A stretch of DNA of 64,000 bases from Propionimicrobium sp. PCR01-08-3 (GCF_030286045.1 NZ_CP127390.1:1240001-1304000), one strand, 5' to 3'; numbered from the stretch's first letter, positions 15,659 to 24,939 are shown. Numbers and translations: made by a program. Notes: generated by a model from the sequence alone, not told the origin.

Positions 15659-17014
15659 ATGCGGCTGACCAATATCGCCCAACTCAATCTGCCGTTCGGA
15701 AGGTTGATGGGCTATGACGTTGCGGTGCTGAGCCGTGAAGGATCACTCCCGGTTTCTTTCGATCAAGGACGCCACGTCGGTGCGGGGCTGCGTCCCGGAT
15801 CATGGATGGCGCTGTCGTTCCAGGTCCCGGAGCGATTGTCGCTGGGCGATCTGGAACAGGCGTGGCTGGCGGTGATCGACCGGCACCTGACTCTGCGGTC
15901 GGTCTTCGAGCCGGGCCCTGACGGCCCGCGTCTTCACCAGGTGAGGCTCGGGCCCGGACGATGGGTGGAGCACCCGATCAGTACCGGCCAGCCGGTCAAT
16001 GCCGCGGTGCGCGATGTGCTCGATCTGGCGTGTGCACCTTATGCCCAGCCTTCGCACCGGCTGTGCGTGCTGGAGACCGCGGTCAGCACCACGGTCCTGA
16101 TCGCTGCCGATCACGCCCATGTCGACATGTGGTCGATGCTGGTGCTGGCCCGCGACTTGTTGCGGGCGTTGGGGCAGTTGGGCACCGGGCACACCCCTGA
16201 GCTTGCCGTGGCTCCGGGATTCGCCGAACACACCCAAGCTTTGCTGTCCCGGCAAACTGCTCCCGAACAGGTGCGCGAACGCTGGACGGAGATACTGGGG
16301 GCGAGCGGCGAGGTGATGCCGAGATTTCCGCTGCCGCTGGGAGAGCCTGAGCCGTTCCCCGAAAGGGTGGAGGTGCGCGACGTGCTGGGCACCGCCGAGG
16401 ACGCCGCGTTCGAGGCTTTTGCCAAGGACCAAGAGATCTCCACGTTGTCGCTGGCGGTATCGGTGATGACGAAGGTGACCTTGGAGGTGGCCGGTCAGCC
16501 GCTGCGAGCGGTCTTCCCCGTCCACAGCCGCTACGAGGAGACCTGGCACGACTCGGTCGGCTGGTTCATCACCAATTCGGTCATCGAATCTGCCGATCCC
16601 GAGCCCCGGTTGGCCCAGGCAGCGGTACGCGAGGCGATCAGGCTGGGGTCCTGGCCCCTGGACGACATCTTGCAACCGTGGGGCGGTATGCCCGAGGCCC
16701 CCGGCATGTTCGCGATTTCGTGGCTCGACCTGCGGAGGCTTCCGGTGCAGATCGACACCACCAGTTTGCAGGCACAGTATGTCAGCGCAGTCATCCGTAC
16801 CGATGGGGTGATGCTGTGGTTCGTGTTCGACCAGCAAGGTCTGCATCTTCGCTGCCGCTACCCGGACACCCGTAAGGCGCGCCGCAATGTCGGCGGCTGG
16901 CTCGATCGAACCGTCGCTCAGATGCGCGAGGTGGCAAACACCTATCCCCACGCAGCAGCTGCCGAAATGGACGATGGCTTGGGGCATGCGGCAAGCCAAG
17001 ATCGAAACCGGTAG
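15659..17014 (+). CDS. stand-alone condensation-domain acyltransferase-like protein
   Basis: 451-residue protein with the fold of NRPS condensation domains and PapA/wax-ester-type acyltransferases. LSLGDLEQAWLAVIDRHLTLRSVF (about 60-83) is the typical N-terminal helix and strand. The catalytic HHxxxDG motif appears as DHAHVDMW near 156: the active His and Asp are kept, the final Gly is Met. VGWFITNSV near 300 matches the second lobe VGxFxN motif. No carrier or adenylation domain is present or adjacent, so it probably transfers an acyl or aminoacyl group from a free thioester or a carrier encoded elsewhere. TAGGCT lies 6 bases before the ATG and there is no ribosome site, so the transcript is probably leaderless. 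Confidence 0.78.
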   Translation: MRLTNIAQLNLPFGRLMGYDVAVLSREGSLPVSFDQGRHVGAGLRPGSWMALSFQVPERLSLGDLEQAWLAVIDRHLTLRSVFEPGPDGPRLHQVRLGPGRWVEHPISTGQPVNAAVRDVLDLACAPYAQPSHRLCVLETAVSTTVLIAADHAHVDMWSMLVLARDLLRALGQLGTGHTPELAVAPGFAEHTQALLSRQTAPEQVRERWTEILGASGEVMPRFPLPLGEPEPFPERVEVRDVLGTAEDAAFEAFAKDQEISTLSLAVSVMTKVTLEVAGQPLRAVFPVHSRYEETWHDSVGWFITNSVIESADPEPRLAQAAVREAIRLGSWPLDDILQPWGGMPEAPGMFAISWLDLRRLPVQIDTTSLQAQYVSAVIRTDGVMLWFVFDQQGLHLRCRYPDTRKARRNVGGWLDRTVAQMREVANTYPHAAAAEMDDGLGHAASQDRNR

Positions 17015-17088
17015 CCAGAACGTTACCCGCCACTTAGCCGCTGCGGATGAGCGTCCACATCGGTGCCCCGCTGTGAGCTGTGAGTTGC

Positions 17089-17131
17089 GTCCGAAACGGT
17101 AGGACGCGCCGTGAGGCCTACCGTTTCGGAC
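17089..17131. terminator. strong hairpin between convergent genes
   Basis: Perfect 15-base arms (GTCCGAAACGGTAGG at 17089-17103, complement at 17117-17131) with a 13-base loop, between the stops at 17014 and 17148. A bidirectional terminator is the most likely role. Confidence 0.7.
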
Positions 17132-17147
17132 AGCTACCGCTCGGCCA

Positions 17148-17897
17148 TCAGTCGGGGACGATGGCCCAGGCGCGCACCGGCATGCCGTTCGCGTCCGCGA
17201 TACGGGCGGCACCCACGAAGATCAGGGCGCCGGTGGCGGGAACCTGATCGAGGTTGGCCAGCAACTCGACCTGGAAACGGTCCTGGGCAAGCACGTAGCG
17301 CTCGCACTGCAGATCGTCCACAGCGGATGAGGTGATCGGGGCATCGGTGTCGAGAGTCTCGTGGCCGACCGCGGCGACGTCGCGCTCTTCGATCAGGTAC
17401 TTCAGCGCCTCCATCGACCAGCCGGGCGCATGCTCTCGGCCATCGTAGACATTGGCGAGCGCCTCGCCGTCGGGCCAGCGCTTCGACCAGTCGGTGCGCA
17501 GCGCAACGAAAGTGCCCGCCGGGATGGTGCCGTGAGTGGCCTCGAATGCCTTGATGTCGTCGACCGTGACCTCGTAATCGTCGTTGGTGGCGGCCTGCTC
17601 ATGGATGTCGACGACCACCAGCGGAAGCACCTCGTCGATAACCGGGAAATCCTTGTTCAGCCGGGCACCCGGGACGAAGTGCCCGGGAAAGTCGATATGG
17701 GTGCCGAACTGGCCGGGCAGCTTATGCCCCTGGATCTTCAGGTTGAAGCCGCCATCGAAATCCATCAGCACGCTGTTCAGGTCGACACAACCGTCGGGCA
17801 TGCCCTCCCAATAGGGCGAATCCTCGGTGAGCTCGTGCGACAGTTCGACCCAGCGATGCTGCTTCAGCTGCTCGAGTACCGGCCACAGGCTTGACAT
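17148..17897 (-). CDS. cyclase-family (kynurenine formamidase-like) metal-dependent hydrolase
   Basis: 249-residue protein of the putative cyclase family (PF04199), which includes kynurenine formamidase and isatin hydrolase. The metal motif reads GQFGTHIDFPGHF near residue 64-76; the first position of the HxGTHxDxPxH consensus is Gln, with the remaining His, Asp and His conserved. VVDIHEQ and GHETLDTDAP are further family blocks. Likely a Mn or Zn hydrolase that opens an amide or lactone ring; substrate unknown. Start chosen at ATG 17897, 8 bases after AGGAG; an ATG at 17903 is too close to that site. It converges on the condensation-domain gene. Confidence 0.82.
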   Translation of the reverse strand: MSSLWPVLEQLKQHRWVELSHELTEDSPYWEGMPDGCVDLNSVLMDFDGGFNLKIQGHKLPGQFGTHIDFPGHFVPGARLNKDFPVIDEVLPLVVVDIHEQAATNDDYEVTVDDIKAFEATHGTIPAGTFVALRTDWSKRWPDGEALANVYDGREHAPGWSMEALKYLIEERDVAAVGHETLDTDAPITSSAVDDLQCERYVLAQDRFQVELLANLDQVPATGALIFVGAARIADANGMPVRAWAIVPD

Positions 17898-17914
17898 GGG
17901 CATCTCTCCTCATT

Positions 17915-17944
17915 GCTCGTGGTTGCTCTGCTCGTGTTTGCTCT
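17915..17944. repeat. tandem 15-base repeat upstream of the cyclase-family gene
   Basis: GCTCGTGGTTGCTCT and GCTCGTGTTTGCTCT are adjacent, with one mismatch. They lie just upstream of the cyclase-family start, in its leader or promoter. Confidence 0.4.
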
Positions 17945-18031
17945 GCACAGGCTAGCGGGATGCACGTCGGCACATCGCAGCTGCTTTCTACAAGCGAACA
18001 CCGTTGGCCGCGCCCCGGCAAAGGAGGATAA

Positions 18032-18061
18032 TAGCCACATATCTGATCCACATTCTGGCTA
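18032..18061 (+). promoter_or_regulatory. candidate operator of the Phd-VapC module
   Basis: TAGCCA (18032-18037) and TGGCTA (18056-18061) form an inverted repeat just before the antitoxin. CCACAT is repeated between them. Such a site suits autoregulation by the antitoxin; this is positional inference. Confidence 0.35.
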
Positions 18062-18074
18062 CAAGGGGTCTGAG

Positions 18075-18329
18075 ATGGGTGTAGGTATTCGCGAATTGCG
18101 GGATGGGCTGAGTCGGCATCTGAAGTCGGTGCGGGAGGGGCACACGATCACGGTCACCGATCATGGTCGTCCGATTGCGCGGATCGTCCCCGCTGATGGG
18201 CCGACGGTGCTTGAGCTGATGATCGCTGAGGGCGTGGTCACTCCGGCCCGGGCACCGCGGCGCCCGCTTCCTGAGCCGATCAAGACGGCCGGCCCGGTAA
18301 GTGACCTCATCTCGGAACAGCGAAGATGA
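18075..18329 (+). CDS. vapB: Phd/YefM-type antitoxin
   Basis: 84-residue antitoxin. The N-terminal segment GIRELRDGLSRHLKSVREGHTITVTDHGRPIARIVP is the Phd/YefM DNA-binding fold. The C-terminal tail (about 45-84), ending SDLISEQRR, would wrap the toxin. The ATG at 18075 has AAGGGG 6 bases upstream, which fixes the start against a longer in-frame extension. It overlaps the toxin gene by four bases (ATGA). Together with the PIN toxin it forms a VapBC-like module placed just before hisI. The symbol vapB is given by partner; the family is Phd rather than AbrB. Confidence 0.88.
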   Translation: MGVGIRELRDGLSRHLKSVREGHTITVTDHGRPIARIVPADGPTVLELMIAEGVVTPARAPRRPLPEPIKTAGPVSDLISEQRR

Positions 18330-18757
18330 TCGCATATTTGGACTCGTCCGCGATCATCCCGATCATCATCAGTGAGCCGTCGAGCGAATTGTGCCGGAGA
18401 ATCTGGAGCGACGCCGACCAGCTGCTCAGCTCACAGCTGTCGTACGTCGAAGTCGCGGCGGCTTTGGCTATGGCGGAGCGCCAGGGACGTATTACATCGG
18501 ACGAGTTCGAACACGCGTGGGCGGACTTTACGCTTCGGTGGGCCGAAGTCGGTGTTATCGCGGTATCGGCGGGGTTCGTTGTCAGGGCTGCACGTGTTGC
18601 CCGTTCGCACGCGCTACGCGGATATGACGCGGTGCATTGCACGATGGCGCTCGCCCTCAATGATGCTGACCTGGTGGCGGTCAGCGGAGATAAGGAGCTA
18701 TTGCGCGCGTGGGATGAACTCGGAGTTGCGACAGCAGACACCAATCGGGCGCGGTAG
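18326..18757 (+). CDS. vapC: VapC-type PIN-domain ribonuclease toxin
   Basis: 143-residue PIN toxin, expected to cleave tRNA or rRNA when freed from the antitoxin. All four acidic positions are present: Asp in AYLDSSA near residue 6, Glu in SYVEVAAAL near 42, Asp in RGYDAVHC near 100 and Asp in VSGDKELL near 120. The length and the ATGA overlap with the Phd-type antitoxin are typical. Unlike the PIN toxin at 5421-5822, no catalytic residue is altered, so it is probably active. hisI begins 75 bases later on the same strand. Confidence 0.92.
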   Translation: MIAYLDSSAIIPIIISEPSSELCRRIWSDADQLLSSQLSYVEVAAALAMAERQGRITSDEFEHAWADFTLRWAEVGVIAVSAGFVVRAARVARSHALRGYDAVHCTMALALNDADLVAVSGDKELLRAWDELGVATADTNRAR

Positions 18758-18832
18758 AAACCCTGCCGAGTCTTGCGTCCGTCTGTGGGGCGCCGGGGGA
18801 TGCCGGTTGCGGGATGCGAGAGAATAGGGCTC

Positions 18833-19261
18833 ATGCCTGAGTCGATGCCTGCTCTTTCGCCCGAGATCGCGTCCAAGCTGAAGCGCAACGCCGACGGCTT
18901 GGTGCCTGCCGTGGTGCAGGACGCCACCAGCGGGCGGGTGCTCATGATGGCGTGGATGAGCGACGATTCGCTCGCTCTCACCTTGCAGACCAGGCAGGCG
19001 ACCTACTGGTCGCGCAGCCGTCAGGAATTGTGGCGCAAGGGTGCGACCAGCGGCAACACCCAGCAGGTGCGTGAACTGTCCAGCGACTGCGACGGCGACA
19101 CTCTCCTGATGATCGTCGACCAGCAGGGCCCCGCCTGCCACACCGGCGCCGAGAGCTGTTTTGATGCCGGAGGTGTGCTTCTAGCCGACGACTCGACAGG
19201 TGCTTCCGGAGCCGAGATTGACCAGGCCGGCCACCACCGAACCGGTGAGGCTGCCGAATGA
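18833..19261 (+). CDS. hisI: phosphoribosyl-AMP cyclohydrolase HisI
   Basis: Third step of histidine biosynthesis, opening the adenine ring of PR-AMP. The 142-residue protein has the metal-binding segments [14 protein letters not shown] and [20 protein letters not shown] with the conserved Cys and Asp ligands. It is the stand-alone cyclohydrolase, without a HisE pyrophosphatase domain. The start ATG at 18833 is the one nearest the conserved region; no clear ribosome site is seen. The last four bases overlap trpE (ATGA), so a his gene leads the trp operon, as in other actinobacteria. The other his genes here are 22 kb away at 40516-44984. Confidence 0.95.
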   Translation: MPESMPALSPEIASKLKRNADGLVPAVVQDATSGRVLMMAWMSDDSLALTLQTRQATYWSRSRQELWRKGATSGNTQQVRELSSDCDGDTLLMIVDQQGPACHTGAESCFDAGGVLLADDSTGASGAEIDQAGHHRTGEAAE

Positions 19262-20829
19262 GTCTCGACGAGGCCGACATTCACCCGAGCCGTGACGAGT
19301 TCGTCGCCGCCGCCGACCGCCGGGTGATCAGCGTCTACGCGAAACTGCTGGCCGACGACATCACCCCGGTCGGAGCGTTCCGGCAACTGTGCGGCGACCG
19401 GCCCGGCACGTTCTTGTTCGAGTCGGCCGAGCAGGGCACCTGGTCGCGGTGGTCGTTCATCGGCGTCAACAATGTCGCGACGCTCTACGGCGACCATGGC
19501 GAATCGGAGTGGATCGTCAACACCGATCGTCCGATCGCGGGCCTGCCCGCCACCGGACGACCACTCGAAGTCTTGGACGAAACCCTGCGGCTGCTGCACA
19601 CCCCACGCGACCCAAAGTTGCCGCCGTTCACCTCCGGAATGGTCGGCTACCTGGGATACGAACTGGTACGTGAACGGGAAAACATCCCCGACTCGAATCC
19701 GGACGACATCGGCGTGCCAGAGATGGTGATGATGCTGGCCGGAGACCTCGCCGTGCTCGACCATCACACCGGCGAGATCTGGCTGATCGCCAACGCCATC
19801 AACTTCGACGCGTCGGCCGAGCATGCCGACCGAGCCTGGCAGGACGCGGCAGACCGCGTCCGAACGATGGCCGAGCAGCTGGCCGAACCCCATCAGCCGA
19901 TGGCCACCGTGCGAAGCAATGTCGACCCCGCCCCGGCGAAGCGCCAACGCAGCCACGACGAGTTCGTGGCGATGGTGGAGGCCGCCAAGGAACACATCCG
20001 CGCCGGCGACATCTTTCAGGTGGTGCCCAGCCAGCGATTCGAAATCGACACCACCACCGCCGACGCGCTGGCGATCTACCGCGAGCTGCGCACCTCGAAC
20101 CCGAGCCCCTACCTGTATCTGCTGCAACTCGAACGGAGCGGCAAGCGGTTCGCGCTGGTCGGATCCAGCCCGGAGGCCCTGGTCACCGTCAAGGACGGCC
20201 TGGCCACCACCCGCCCGATCGCCGGCACCCGGCCACGCGGCGCGAACCCCACCGAGGATCTCGCCTTGGAGACCGAACTGCTGGCCGACGAGAAGGAACG
20301 CGCCGAGCACCTGATGCTGGTCGACCTGGGCCGCAACGATCTCGGGCGGGTGTGCGAGCCGGGCACCGTCGAGGTCACCGAATTCATGCACGTGCATCGC
20401 TACTCGCACGTCATGCACCTGGAGGCCAGCGTGGTCGGAAAGATCAAACCGAACCTGAGCGCGCTCGACGTCACCATGTCATGTTTTCCGGCAGGAACGT
20501 TGTCGGGAGCCCCGAAGGTTCGGGCGATGCAGATCATCGACGAATTGGAGACCAGCCGCCGCGGCCCGTACGGGGGAGTGATCGGATACTTTGACTTCAC
20601 CGGCGACTCGGACGCAGCCATCGCGATCCGCACCGCGCTGATCACCGACGGCAAAGCGTATGTGCAAGCCGGAGCCGGAATCGTGGCGGACTCGGTGCCG
20701 GACAGCGAAGATCTGGAGACCCGGAACAAGGCGGCGGCCGTGATCGGCGCCGTCTCGCGGGCGTCCGGCCATCGGGTTTTGTCAGTGCCAGCAGGTAGCG
20801 TCGATGCACGAAAGGGGGACCACGCATGA
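19258..20829 (+). CDS. trpE: anthranilate synthase component I
   Basis: Converts chorismate to anthranilate using ammonia supplied by TrpG, the first committed step of tryptophan synthesis; normally inhibited by tryptophan. 523 residues. The chorismate-binding domain is complete in the C-terminal half: [66 protein letters not shown] and [14 protein letters not shown]. The N-terminal FLFESAEQG corresponds to the feedback-site region. No glutamine amidotransferase is fused or adjacent, so trpG lies elsewhere. It overlaps hisI and trpC by four bases each; the membrane protein found between trpE and trpC in mycobacteria is absent. Confidence 0.97.
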   Translation: MSLDEADIHPSRDEFVAAADRRVISVYAKLLADDITPVGAFRQLCGDRPGTFLFESAEQGTWSRWSFIGVNNVATLYGDHGESEWIVNTDRPIAGLPATGRPLEVLDETLRLLHTPRDPKLPPFTSGMVGYLGYELVRERENIPDSNPDDIGVPEMVMMLAGDLAVLDHHTGEIWLIANAINFDASAEHADRAWQDAADRVRTMAEQLAEPHQPMATVRSNVDPAPAKRQRSHDEFVAMVEAAKEHIRAGDIFQVVPSQRFEIDTTTADALAIYRELRTSNPSPYLYLLQLERSGKRFALVGSSPEALVTVKDGLATTRPIAGTRPRGANPTEDLALETELLADEKERAEHLMLVDLGRNDLGRVCEPGTVEVTEFMHVHRYSHVMHLEASVVGKIKPNLSALDVTMSCFPAGTLSGAPKVRAMQIIDELETSRRGPYGGVIGYFDFTGDSDAAIAIRTALITDGKAYVQAGAGIVADSVPDSEDLETRNKAAAVIGAVSRASGHRVLSVPAGSVDARKGDHA

Positions 20830-21614
20830 CCACCGTGCTCGATGACATCATTGCCGGCGTCCGGGAAGACCTGGCCGCTCGCGAGGCCCAGACATCGCTC
20901 GATGAGGTGATCGCTGCGGTGGAGGGCGCACCTGCGGTTCGTGATCCGATGCCCGCCTTCAGAGCGTCCGGCCTGTCGGTGATCTGCGAGGTCAAGCGGT
21001 CCAGCCCGTCCAAGGGGGCGCTGGCCGAGATCGATGATCCTGCCGTGCTGGCGCTGGCCTACGCCGGGGGAGGTGCCGCCGCGATTTCGGTGCTGACCGA
21101 GCAACGCAGATTCGGTGGCTCCCTCGACGATCTTGATCTGGTGCGTTGGCGGGTCGACCAGCCGCTGCTGCGCAAGGACTTCATGGTCGAGCCGTACCAG
21201 ATATATGAGGCCAGGGCCCATGGCGCCGACCTGATCCTGCTGATCGTGGCCGCCCTCGACGACGCGAAGCTCCGCGAGCTCTATGACGTCGCCACCGGTC
21301 TGGGACTCACTCGGCTGGTCGAGGTGCACACCCCGGACGAGGCCAAGCGGGCCGTAGATCTGGGTGCCGAGCTGATCGGGGTGAACAACCGCAACTTGAA
21401 GACACTCGACGTCGACCTGGCACGGTTCGAGCAGATCGCCGAATCGATTCCGGGCGGCATTGTCAAGGTCGCCGAGTCAGGCATCAAGTCACCGGTCGAT
21501 GCGGCACGGGTGACCTCCGCCGGCGCCGACGCCATCCTGGTCGGCGAGGCGCTGGTGACCGAAGCGAATCCGGGTGCCATGATCGCCGCCATGATCGCTG
21601 CAGGCAGCCGATGA
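20826..21614 (+). CDS. trpC: indole-3-glycerol phosphate synthase
   Basis: Closes the indole ring from carboxyphenylaminodeoxyribulose phosphate. 262 residues forming one TIM barrel. Characteristic motifs: [13 protein letters not shown] (active-site Lys), [53 protein letters not shown] and VAESGIKSP. It is not fused to TrpF, and trpF is absent from the window; PriA in the his operon should cover that reaction. The start overlaps trpE by four bases, with AAAGGGGG upstream. Unlike its neighbours, it is separated from the next trp gene by 126 bases. Confidence 0.97.
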   Translation: MTTVLDDIIAGVREDLAAREAQTSLDEVIAAVEGAPAVRDPMPAFRASGLSVICEVKRSSPSKGALAEIDDPAVLALAYAGGGAAAISVLTEQRRFGGSLDDLDLVRWRVDQPLLRKDFMVEPYQIYEARAHGADLILLIVAALDDAKLRELYDVATGLGLTRLVEVHTPDEAKRAVDLGAELIGVNNRNLKTLDVDLARFEQIAESIPGGIVKVAESGIKSPVDAARVTSAGADAILVGEALVTEANPGAMIAAMIAAGSR

Positions 21615-21754
21615 TGGGTACCTCACCGGGCACCCTGCCTCACTGGGCCGGGCGCCTGAGCTCAGCCATGAATCTCTCTTCGAACGCACAAGCCGTTTCG
21701 GGCGATCCGCGTTCGGTCACGACAATATTTCAGGATCACCATGAAACTCTCTGA
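21611..21754 (+). CDS. 47-codon reading frame bridging trpC and trpB (candidate coupling peptide)
   Basis: A frame beginning ATGATG at 21611 overlaps the trpC stop and runs without interruption across the 126-base gap to a TGA at 21752-21754, inside the first codons of trpB. The peptide would be hydrophilic with a single Trp at residue 12 (TLPHWAGRL). Overlap with both neighbours is the pattern of translational coupling, and would let ribosomes pass from trpC to trpB, whose own ribosome site (CAGGATCACC) is weak. No homology is recognised and it has no run of Trp codons expected of an attenuator leader. It may simply be chance, as GC-rich DNA has long open frames. Confidence 0.35.
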   Translation: MMGTSPGTLPHWAGRLSSAMNLSSNAQAVSGDPRSVTTIFQDHHETL

Positions 21755-22985
21755 CTATCCGGACTCCCGCGGACACTTCGACGACTTCGGGGGCAGATAC
21801 GTGCCCGAAGCATTGGCTCCCGCCTTGCAGCAGCTGAACCAGGAGTTCAACGATGCGCAGGCCGACGCCGGTTTTCTGGCCGAGTTGCACGATCTGCAGG
21901 TCAACTACGCCGGACGCCCGAGCCCGCTGACCGAAGCGAAGCGCTTCAGCGAACACTGCGGCGGCGCGACGATCCTGCTCAAGCGGGAAGATCTCAATCA
22001 CACCGGCTCCCACAAGATCAACAACGTCTTGGGCCAGGGATTGCTGGCCCGCAGGATGGGCAAGACCCGGCTGATCGCCGAAACCGGGGCAGGCCAGCAC
22101 GGTGTCGCCACAGCGACCATCGCCGCACTGTTCGGCATGGAATGCCGCATCTACATGGGCAAGGTCGACACCGAGCGGCAGGCACTCAACGTGGCCCGCA
22201 TGCAACTGCTCGGCTCCGAGGTGGTCGCGGTCGCGGCGGGCAGTGCGACCCTCAAGGACGCTATGAATGAGGCGATGCGGGACTGGGTGACCAACGTCGA
22301 GAACACTCACTACCTGATCGGTACGGTGTCGGGCCCGGATCCGTTCCCGAAGATCGTCCGCGAGTTTCAGCGCATCATCTCCACCGAGACCAAGGCGACC
22401 ATGTTGGAGCGCTATGGCAGGCTGCCCGACGCGGTCTGCGCCTGCGTGGGCGGGGGCTCGAATGCGATGGGCATGTTCGCCGACTTCATCGACGATCCCG
22501 AGGTGGGGCTGTACGGCTTCGAGGCCGGCGGCGACGGCGTCGAGACCGGACGTCACGCCGCGTCCATCAACGGTGGCTCGCTCGGCGTGCTGCACGGCAC
22601 CAAGACCTATATCTTGCAGGACGACGACGGCCAGACCATCGAATCGCATTCGATCTCGGCAGGCCTCGACTATCCCGGGGTGGGTCCCCAGCACGCACAA
22701 CTCGCCAAGAGCGGCCGCGCCCACTACGAGCCGGTGACCGACGCCGAGGCGATGGACGCCTTCAAGCTGCTGTGCCGCACCGAAGGCATCATGCCGGCCA
22801 TCGAGTCGGCCCATGCGGTTGCCGGTGCACGCAGACTCGCCCTGCGGCAGATCGAAGAGAACCCTGGATCGAAGCCGGTGCTCGTCATCAACATCTCGGG
22901 GCGCGGCGATAAGGATGTCGACACCGCGATGAAGTACTTCGGCATTCGCGGCGAAGCCGATCAGTCGACGGGAGACCTGAAGTGA
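21741..22985 (+). CDS. trpB: tryptophan synthase beta chain
   Basis: PLP enzyme that condenses indole with serine to give tryptophan. The 414-residue protein is of the standard TrpB1 type. [14 protein letters not shown] near the N-terminus, HTGSHKIN with the PLP lysine near residue 91, [13 protein letters not shown] and [10 protein letters not shown] (phosphate-binding loop) are all present. It pairs with TrpA, encoded next with a four-base overlap (GTGA). The ribosome site is weak, which makes coupling from the upstream small frame plausible. Confidence 0.97.
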   Translation: MKLSDYPDSRGHFDDFGGRYVPEALAPALQQLNQEFNDAQADAGFLAELHDLQVNYAGRPSPLTEAKRFSEHCGGATILLKREDLNHTGSHKINNVLGQGLLARRMGKTRLIAETGAGQHGVATATIAALFGMECRIYMGKVDTERQALNVARMQLLGSEVVAVAAGSATLKDAMNEAMRDWVTNVENTHYLIGTVSGPDPFPKIVREFQRIISTETKATMLERYGRLPDAVCACVGGGSNAMGMFADFIDDPEVGLYGFEAGGDGVETGRHAASINGGSLGVLHGTKTYILQDDDGQTIESHSISAGLDYPGVGPQHAQLAKSGRAHYEPVTDAEAMDAFKLLCRTEGIMPAIESAHAVAGARRLALRQIEENPGSKPVLVINISGRGDKDVDTAMKYFGIRGEADQSTGDLK

Positions 22986-23836
22986 ACGCGCAGGCGACGA
23001 CACCTGACCCACGGCTCGGTATCTCCGGCAAGCGGGTGCGGGCTGCAAATGACTCAGGCCGTGCAGCACTGGTCGGCTACCTGCCGGTCGGTTACCCCGA
23101 TGTGCCGGGCTCGCTGGACGCGATGCGGGCTTTGGTGGAGGGAACCGACGGTGTGGGCGTCGATCTGGTCGAGATCGGCATGCCCTACTCCGATCCGATG
23201 ATGGATGGCCTGGTCATTCAGCACGCCACCACCAAGGCGTTGGAGCGCGGGGTACGTACCCGTGATCTGTTCAGCGCAGTTGAGACCGTCGCCACCGCAG
23301 GGGCCGTGCCGATGGTGATGATCTACTGGAACCTCGTGCTCCGCCACGGCGTCGACGCCTTCGCTCGCGACCTCGCGGCAGCCGGCGGGGCCGGTCTGAT
23401 CACCCCCGATCTCACTCCGGACGAGGCCGGCGAGTGGATGGCGGCCTCCGACGCGCACGGTCTCGACCGGGTCTTCTTGATCGCGCCGAGCTCGTCGGAT
23501 GAACGCATCACGAAGGTGATGGGAGCCTGCCGTGGCTGGGTCTACGCCACCTCGGTCATGGGGGTGACCGGTGCTCGCGACCACACCTCGGATGCCGCCC
23601 CGGTGATCGTGCGGCGGGCACGTGAACTCGATCCGAGCCTGCCGGTCGGGGTGGGGCTCGGGGTCTCCAACGGAGACCAGGCCGCAGAAGTTGCCGGTTT
23701 CGCCGACTCGGTGATCGTCGGGTCCGCGCTGGTCAGCTGCCTGATCGACGCCGAAGATCGGGGCAGCAGTGATCTTCGTCCGCTTCGGGAAAAGGTCGCC
23801 GATCTGGCGGCCGGAGTACGCCGGGCGGACAGATGA
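22982..23836 (+). CDS. trpA: tryptophan synthase alpha chain
   Basis: Cleaves indole-3-glycerol phosphate and channels indole to TrpB. 284 residues. The catalytic Glu and Asp are in [20 protein letters not shown] near residues 61-75. [32 protein letters not shown] and [13 protein letters not shown] complete the family pattern. It starts with GTG, overlapping the trpB stop, and overlaps lgt by four bases. Confidence 0.97.
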   Translation: MNAQATTPDPRLGISGKRVRAANDSGRAALVGYLPVGYPDVPGSLDAMRALVEGTDGVGVDLVEIGMPYSDPMMDGLVIQHATTKALERGVRTRDLFSAVETVATAGAVPMVMIYWNLVLRHGVDAFARDLAAAGGAGLITPDLTPDEAGEWMAASDAHGLDRVFLIAPSSSDERITKVMGACRGWVYATSVMGVTGARDHTSDAAPVIVRRARELDPSLPVGVGLGVSNGDQAAEVAGFADSVIVGSALVSCLIDAEDRGSSDLRPLREKVADLAAGVRRADR

Positions 23837-24783
23837 CTCCGCTCCAGATTCCGGCACCGCCGTCCAGCGGAATCAGCCTGGGCGGATTCACGCTGCATTA
23901 CTACGCCCTGTGCGTGCTGGCCGGCATCATCGTGGCCGTGCTGATGGGACGTACGCGGTTCGTCCGGCGGGGCGGCAGCCCCGATCGATTCGATTCGGCC
24001 GCATTCATCATCGTCATCACCGGAATCATCGGGGCGCGGGCCTATCACGTCATCACCGACCACCAGCTGTACTTCGGGCCGGGCCGCGATCCGTGGCAGG
24101 CTCTCAACATCCGTGCCGGGGGATTGGGCATCTGGGGTGGTGTGATGGTCGGCGCTCTGGCGTCCTGGCTGATCTGCCGCCGGCACAAGCTCGACTTCGG
24201 ATCGTTCGCCGACACCCTGGCACCGGGGCTGTTCTTTGCCCAGGCAATCGGACGCCTCGGCAACTGGTTCAACCAAGAACTCTTCGGACGCCCCACCGAT
24301 CTGCCCTGGGGGCTCTATGTCGACTCGGCCCACCGGCCGGACGGCTACCGCGAGTTCGAGACCTTTCATCCCACCTTCGCCTACGAGATGATCACCAACA
24401 CGATAGGTGGCATCTTGCTGTTGTGGGCGGAACGCCGATTCAAGCTGGGCCGGGGCAAGCTGTTCAGCTGTTACATCATCTGGTACACGCTGTGCCGGTT
24501 CTTCATCGAGATGGTGCGCATCGATCCGGCAAACGAGATCGGCGGATGGCGCATCAACAACTATGTGTCATTGATCTGCTTCGTCGGCGCGGTCATCCTG
24601 CTGATCTGGCAGTTGCGCAAGCGTCCCGGCGTGATGTGGTGGCCCTTCGGGTTCCCCGATGGCGGTGCGGGCCTGTCACCGGCACGTTCCCGTGTGCCGT
24701 CAGACGACACCAGCCCGGTCGAGCTCACCGATTCCGATGCTTCCGACATGGCAGGCCCCGAGACTCACCCCGACGACCGGTAG
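23833..24783 (+). CDS. lgt: prolipoprotein diacylglyceryl transferase
   Basis: Inner-membrane enzyme that transfers diacylglycerol from phosphatidylglycerol to the lipobox cysteine of prolipoproteins. 316 residues with about seven spans. HYYALCVLAG in the first span, GGLGIWGGVMVGA, GRLGNWFNQELFGRPTDLPWGLY (signature loop with essential Arg and Asn) and HPTFAYEM are all conserved. The C-terminal 50 residues are a polar tail not found in the E. coli enzyme but common in actinobacteria. Location after trpA matches the mycobacterial order. The start overlaps the trpA stop. Confidence 0.96.
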   Translation: MTPLQIPAPPSSGISLGGFTLHYYALCVLAGIIVAVLMGRTRFVRRGGSPDRFDSAAFIIVITGIIGARAYHVITDHQLYFGPGRDPWQALNIRAGGLGIWGGVMVGALASWLICRRHKLDFGSFADTLAPGLFFAQAIGRLGNWFNQELFGRPTDLPWGLYVDSAHRPDGYREFETFHPTFAYEMITNTIGGILLLWAERRFKLGRGKLFSCYIIWYTLCRFFIEMVRIDPANEIGGWRINNYVSLICFVGAVILLIWQLRKRPGVMWWPFGFPDGGAGLSPARSRVPSDDTSPVELTDSDASDMAGPETHPDDR

Positions 24784-24897
24784 CCGGAGCCGGCCGTGGA
24801 TCACGTGACGCGCCGCTGCGCCGATTCAGATGGTGTGCCGATGGGCCCGCCGTGGCGCGACGCCTATCCGCGCGATCTCTCAAGCTGACTCGCTTTC

Positions 24898-24939
24898 GTT
24901 ACACGCTGTAAAAAATCTGTAACACAGGGGCGTTATTCT
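24898..24939 (+). promoter_or_regulatory. gltB promoter with inverted-repeat operator
   Basis: TTACA-CGC-TGTAA (24899-24911) is a perfect inverted repeat, and a further TGTAAC follows at 24918-24923. TATTCT at 24934-24939 fits the -10 element, so the repeats cover the -35 zone. A nitrogen regulator (GlnR or AmtR type) would be a logical ligand; the match to a GlnR box is weak. Confidence 0.5.

Noticed and set aside
21615-21740. Tryptophan attenuator between trpC and trpB
   Set aside because: Only one Trp codon in the small frame and no terminator hairpin with alternative pairing.
24898-24923. GlnR binding box upstream of gltB
   Set aside because: The GTTAC-N6-TAAAA-N5-GTAAC arrangement departs from the GlnR consensus in sequence and spacing; reported only as a generic operator.
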